Positions 58,730-64,000 of a stretch of 64,000 bases of DNA are shown piece by piece. Below the pieces are notes generated by a model that saw only the letters and a program-made list of their open reading frames with translations, did no database searches and was not told where the DNA came from. The stretch is from the NCBI RefSeq assembly GCF_047495875.1, contig NC_092474.1, positions 11,098,501 through 11,162,500 on the forward strand, written 5' to 3'. The translations under genes and the position numbers were made by a program. Within the stretch, counting starts at the first letter, position 1. Every line of letters starts with the position of its first letter. Origin of the DNA: Pithys albifrons albifrons. Lineage: Eukaryota; Chordata; Aves; Passeriformes; Thamnophilidae.

Positions 58730-59689
58730 ATGGGGATAACAGCTGTGGGCAGTTTTGGGAGGGCATCCCCATATTTGGCAAAGAGCAGCCCCACCAAAGG
58801 GTGAAATGGCTTTGCTGTAGCACCTGGTGACTTGAGGAATGGGCACACAGACCCAGCCTGAGCTGCCCACAAAGGCAACACTGCCCCCTTTTAAAAATCG
58901 TCCCTCATTTTGCACAGTCTGCAGCAAAATATTCCAAATCAGAAGCATAAGATAAAAGGCTGTTCCAGCTCCATCAAGTGGAGGAAACTGTGGGTGCCCC
59001 AACACTGCTTGCTGGAAGGGGCAGCAGCAGACAAAAGTGTGGCCACCAAACTCAGCCAGGCTCTGACCATTGGCTTCTGGAATGAGATATGGTTTACAAT
59101 AATAAGAAATATTCTTGTCTACCAACTGTTTTTCAGTTCTCTTCTTATCCTGGATTGGCATAACTGGTCTTTTAGCCCTCTTTAAAGTGTTACATCAGAG
59201 CCCTTTGCATATTGCCCTCACTTCACTTATTAAATAAAGTTCCTTGCATGGGCAGGGTACGCAAAATATAATGAGAGCACAGCACCATAGGAAGGGGTTG
59301 GTTATTTTTCTTCCCTGAGGCAGCTATGGGTTTCAAAGCATCCTGAACAGCTATTAATTGGTGACACTAAAGAAGATGGATGGACTGTGCTTTTTTTTGA
59401 ATGATTCACTTGCTTTTGTAATGACTGCTGAAACATCTTCATGCTGAAACACTCTGCAGGAGCTATCAAGGATGAAAAAGCACCAGACGAGAAGCACTGA
59501 GGGATTTTGCCTGCAAGATGCTGACCACACTCCCAAGGAGCACAAGTGGCACCAGAGGAGATGACACACCAGTACTGGATGGTTCCTGTGTAACATAATT
59601 GATATGCTCGAACAATTCTGCACAGAGAGTGTAAATGCACAATACAGCAGTGAGAAACAAGGGAGTATTAATGGCACTGGGAAAATCGC

Positions 59690-60175
59690 TGGTAAAACAA
59701 TATTTAGCTGCTCTTGCCAGCTCTGCTCCCCATGCTCAGACTGCAGCAGGTGAAGGGATGAGCTGCAAGGATGATTCAGATTGTGGAAAGTCTGTTATAC
59801 GAAAGGAGACTAAAAAAAGGATGGCTTGTTTTATCTCATGCAGGGAATGCTGAGAGAGAACTCCCTATAAATACATCACGGATGAGCACACAGAAGGAAG
59901 AGGCACTATTTAAGCAGAAGCACAATTTTGGCAGAAAAGAATTATGTGAATAAACTGGATGAGAGTATATTAAGGCTGGGAATAGGACCATTTCTACATT
60001 TCCAATGAGCTGCAGTAGGATTCTTCCTCCTGCACCATGACAGTAGTAGGAATGGTGGCAAAAAATTAATTCTGTGATGGAGCTGGATCACTATATCATG
60101 GAGTTTCTTTTAGAGGGCTGCCCATGACAGAAGGGAAATGAATTGACCTCAAAGGTCCTCTCCAGTACCAGACTG
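59690..60175 (+). mobile_element. old, diverged CR1-like LINE remnant
   Basis: Recognisable blocks of an old CR1 type: ATACGAAAGGAGACTAAAAA, ATAAATACATCACGGATGAG, AGAGGCACTATTTAAGCAGA, AATAAACTGGATGAGAGTAT and TTTTAGAGGGCTGCCCATGA. Order and orientation fit a CR1 3' half, and many substitutions indicate great age compared with the intronic copies at 14-33 kb. Confidence 0.65.
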
Positions 60176-63100
60176 TGTGCAGGATTGCAAGATTTGTATT
60201 CACCAGCATTAAATCATCATCTGGAATTCATCTACATTCTGCTCAGCTTACACCCTCACACATCTTATTCCACAGTTATAACATGGAGGGAAGGAAGGAC
60301 TCAGTTGTTGTTGGTATGTAGGGCCCTGTGGCAGATGGGGTGTTCCAGTGTCACCTCAGCATACACCATCCACACCCCACCTCATGCAGTAGAGAACAGT
60401 AAAATCAACACTTTCTTTAGTCTCATACACAGTGCAGAAAATCCTCTCTGACCAGGGGTTTAGCAGAAATAAACAGGAATGTGTTTCCCTCCATAGGAGA
60501 ATGAGGAAAGATCTTCATCCAGTTCTCCTAGAGAGGGAAATGGCCCATGCCTTGCTCACCTTCATAAAGATCTGATTTTTCACAGACATGAGACAAGCAG
60601 AGCTGTGGCCATGGAACCCTCTTTTCATGCTACATTTGTTTCAGAGGTCATTAACACTGCTGCCAACCTACTCTTTCTAACTGATTCCAAAACAGAGATT
60701 TTAACATCAATTGGCATTATTTTGTGGAAAGCCACCTTGGCAGTGCCCAGTAATTTTCAGGCTTTGTGGTGTATTTCCCTATGGCTTCTACTTCAGCTCT
60801 GCACTCTGCTGCATGTGTACCTGTGTGTTTTAAACCATGAGCTCACTGCTGATTACTTCTAACATGCTCTTTCACTTGTAGCATCAATGAAAAATGTAAC
60901 TTTCCATCTATATTTTCTCTTTATTGCTCAATGTGGTTTTTGTTGAATGGAAGTTTCTCCAGCCCCAGCCAGCCTGCTGGGCTTTCTCTCCCCCCACCAG
61001 TGTTTCCTAAAGATTAAAAGCTAAATATTTTGTGGTTATGTCAATCATTTAGCAATGCATTGATTTTTCTAGAGACAAGTAATATCCTTTGCAGAAAGGC
61101 AGACATGTATTGCTCAACATCACAGCTTTGCTCTGTAGTTAAAAAAGAATTAATTTCCTGGGTATGGACAAATTAGGCAACACAGCCACCAGGCAGGGTT
61201 TGAAACATGTCTGCAAAAGGAGAGACATCAATTCACAATTAGATATATTCAATCAACTGTGAGATTTGTTTTCTGGACTTCAGGCAAGGTTTGGATGAGA
61301 TTTGGGCAGTGCAAGAAGAAAGGAGGAGCAGGAGGACATTTTGGCTTCTGCTCTAATTAAGGGCTTTTTATCATTGCAAACCTGATTAAGTTCCTCTTGT
61401 GATTAATTCCCAAGTGCTAAAATACACAAAACTGTGCAGATCTTTGGCAGAAAAAGATGGTTTGCCAGTTGCAATAACTCCATGATGTTTAACATCTGGA
61501 ATATCTAAGCAATAAATAAATAAAATAAATGAACTGGAGCACTTACACTCATGAGAAGTGACAATTTTTGAAATGTTTGGGATGGACTGTGAGAAATTAA
61601 TGGCCTGTAATTAGTCTCATTCAAAGAAAACTCTCTTTTGGGAGAAAATTTGATAAATTAAACTAACTGTATACAAAATATACAGCTATAAGTCATGTCA
61701 GAAAGAGAAACAGAATGGCAAAAGTTTAGTAGTCTGTAGATGGGTGAAGAAACCAATGTTTCCATATGATGATTTACTTCTACAAACAAGATGATTCAGA
61801 TTTAACAAAGGATAGTGAAGATTTTCTTGCCTAAAATAACTAAGAAAGAGAAGTCCTAATTAGTGCTAACTTTATAACACTCGGGAGAGCGTGTTACTCC
61901 TTTTATTAATTTGCTCATAGCTGAGTTCAAGGGACTCCCTGTTCCCACTGTGGTCCCATTAACACTTCAAACCACTAATTGCTGCCTCCCCTGGCTGCAG
62001 GTTCCTGGATTCCCAGCTCTTCTCTGGAAAGAAAATATGTTTTGCTACTGAAACAGAAGGAAAAGAGGAAACAACAAAAATCTTGCTTTAGAATAATAAT
62101 TTCAAAATGATTTTTGGGCTGGCACCGTAAACCACCATCAATATTTTGCACACCTGGAGGTTTCTCAATTTGGGAGTCTATGACAGACTTTTCCCAAGGT
62201 TTTTAATTCAGGTCAACTTTAAATTATTATTGAAAGCATTCATCTATCCAGGAAAGTTCTTATGTAATAGTAGTGCTTGCATTCAGCTCCTTTAGAGGGC
62301 TTCAGCTCGTATGTGCTGATTTGTGCCCAGAGGGATTCCCTGTGTCAAGGAACCTCCTCCACTGGTGTGGAGAAGAGCAATTGGAACCATGGTGGGCTGG
62401 CCACGACCCACCCAGCTGCTCTCACCTCCCTCCTCAACAGGATGGGGGAGAAAATAAGATTAAAAACTTATGGGTTGAGATAAAGACAAGGCAATCACTT
62501 ACTATTAGAGGAATTTGAAGTTAAAACAATGATTGGAAAGGTAATAGGCAAAGCTCAGACTGGCTATTGCGAGGGGCTGGATTAATAGTGGGGATTTTTT
62601 TGTGGTTTAAAATGGTGACAGACGAGGGTGGAGCTGTCCTGAGGGTGTACATTGCCCAGCCTGGCAGGGTTGTGATGGTGCCACTTCCATTTTGATATGA
62701 GGAGGGATTTTTGTGGCTGATGTGGTCAGTGAAGCTGTGAAGGTGTGTGGAGGTGTGGAGTGCTGGCCAGCACTGCCCCCATCCCAGCCAAATGATCTGG
62801 TGGGGACAAATCATCCTTTCCTCACCTCAGCCCTCCCTCTGCCACTGCCCAGATGTGGGAGGTTGAACTACTCTGAGTATGTAACACCTGGTGCTGGTGT
62901 GAGAGCTGCACTGCTGGGGGAGGGTGTGTGGGGAAATGAGCATTCAGGGAACCTGCAAAACACAAGATATTTTGGTTGTAAGTATCTAATACAAATTATT
63001 AATGTTGATCCCAAGGGATATTTTTAGAAAAAAAGTGGATTTTTAAGACTGTACAATGGTAAGTAACATATACCTGTAGTATATCCAGTTGCTATAGGCA

Positions 63101-64000
63101 GACTGGCAGGTGCATTAAACACCAGTAGCCAAGTGAGTGCATCTGCTCAGTTTTTGCAGATGAGATTTACCTCCTAACACGGGTTTGTTTTGCTGCTCAG
63201 GAACCATCTCAGCAACCTGGCACAGCACCTGTCAGCCCACCCTTTGTGTTCCTCCCAGTGTGACCCCCTGGCTGCTGCTTCACTTAGGACAGACATGTCA
63301 GTAGGGATGTGCAGGATTCAGCCCCAGGTCTCCTCAATGGGGCCTGCCCTTGAAGCCACACACCCCTGTGAGACTGTGAGCTGGATGTGCCACCTGTATT
63401 CCTCCCTCTGCACCTCTTTCAGTGCAATTCAGGCAAATATCTGGAATTTGGTACCTTTGTAGCACACCCCTCCACACTCAGATACCTGTAATTTTCTTTG
63501 CTCGCCTGCAGGTTTCCTCCTGGTTATTCTTCTCTCCTCTTACTCAGAGGATCCCATAAATCCATATCTGCTCAGAGAGAAGGGTTTGGTATTGTGACAC
63601 AGTGCCTGACCCCCTTTTTCACAGCCATACAGGCTGGTGAGCCCTCCCTTCAGTGGGAAACAGGCTGATGTAAAGCACAGGCCAGCTAGATTGGTTGGGG
63701 AGTCCTATACTGACAACAGAGCAGGGGGACAAAAGGCACTGGAATGACTCTTTTATGAGCATCAGGCTCAGGACACGTTACTGACGGGAAAAGCCTCATG
63801 GCTGTATCATTAAACCTGTTCTGAGAGGATTCTGTGAGACAAAGGGCAGCAGTGGCAGCTTATGCTAAGCTCTGCACTACTTTCACAATTGAGACATTTT
63901 GGAAATATGAGCCTTCATTGCTTGCATGAAAGTGAGAATTCTTTGCTGCAGATTTGTTGCCTTTCCCTTCGGAAGGACAAGTGGGACATGCCTAGAGTGT

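Larger units (their letters stand above)
57747..64000 (-). other. BICDL1: BICDL1 intron running off the right edge
   Basis: I looked for the upstream coiled-coil exon expected next (ending in the human RLLDQLSR region) on the - strand and did not find it, so it should lie beyond 64000. The only recognisable content is an old CR1-like element and a GGGA tract. Confidence 0.7.

Overview
This is a piece of a bird nuclear chromosome. Three split vertebrate genes with canonical introns, several CR1 LINE copies (the dominant avian retroposon, with the typical ATTCTRTG-type 3' end) and GC-rich minisatellites support this. The gene order GCN1 - RAB35 - BICDL1, with BICDL1 convergent to the other two, matches what I recall of human 12q24. 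I cannot name the species.

Layout. (1) 10-14874, + strand: the last 22 coding exons (about 1,154 residues) of GCN1, the ribosome-associated HEAT-repeat scaffold that activates the eIF2alpha kinase GCN2. Its 3'UTR runs to a polyA signal near 15440. (2) 15460-20670: intergenic DNA with degraded CR1 pieces and, just upstream of the next promoter, a CCTCACGGGGT-type minisatellite. (3) 20680-37975, + strand: the complete RAB35 gene, with a CpG-rich promoter carrying two NRF1-like palindromes, six coding exons encoding 201 residues, and a 2.4-kb 3'UTR. Intron 1 holds a 1.37-kb minisatellite of mixed 13/14-bp units. Intron 3 holds two inverted CR1 copies. (4) 37975-39220: the gap between the convergent 3' ends, largely a 24-bp C-rich/G-rich minisatellite. 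(5) 39220-57746, - strand: the central and C-terminal part of BICDL1 (BICDR-1, a dynein/dynactin cargo adaptor). I found eight exons, including one in-frame 48-codon exon absent from the human protein as I remember it. Upstream exons lie beyond the right edge, and 57747-64000 is intron.

The genes are unrelated housekeeping or trafficking genes: translation-stress signalling (GCN1), endosomal recycling (RAB35) and Rab6-linked vesicle transport (BICDL1). No operon-like or defence system, tRNA, rRNA or CRISPR array is visible. I do not see a wholly new biological system. The most unusual items are the three minisatellites (promoter-proximal, intronic, and between convergent gene ends), the extra BICDL1 exon, a GC-AG intron in GCN1 and the inverted CR1 pair in RAB35.

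Exon limits were set by reading splice sites together with protein similarity. Codon phases add up across all three genes.
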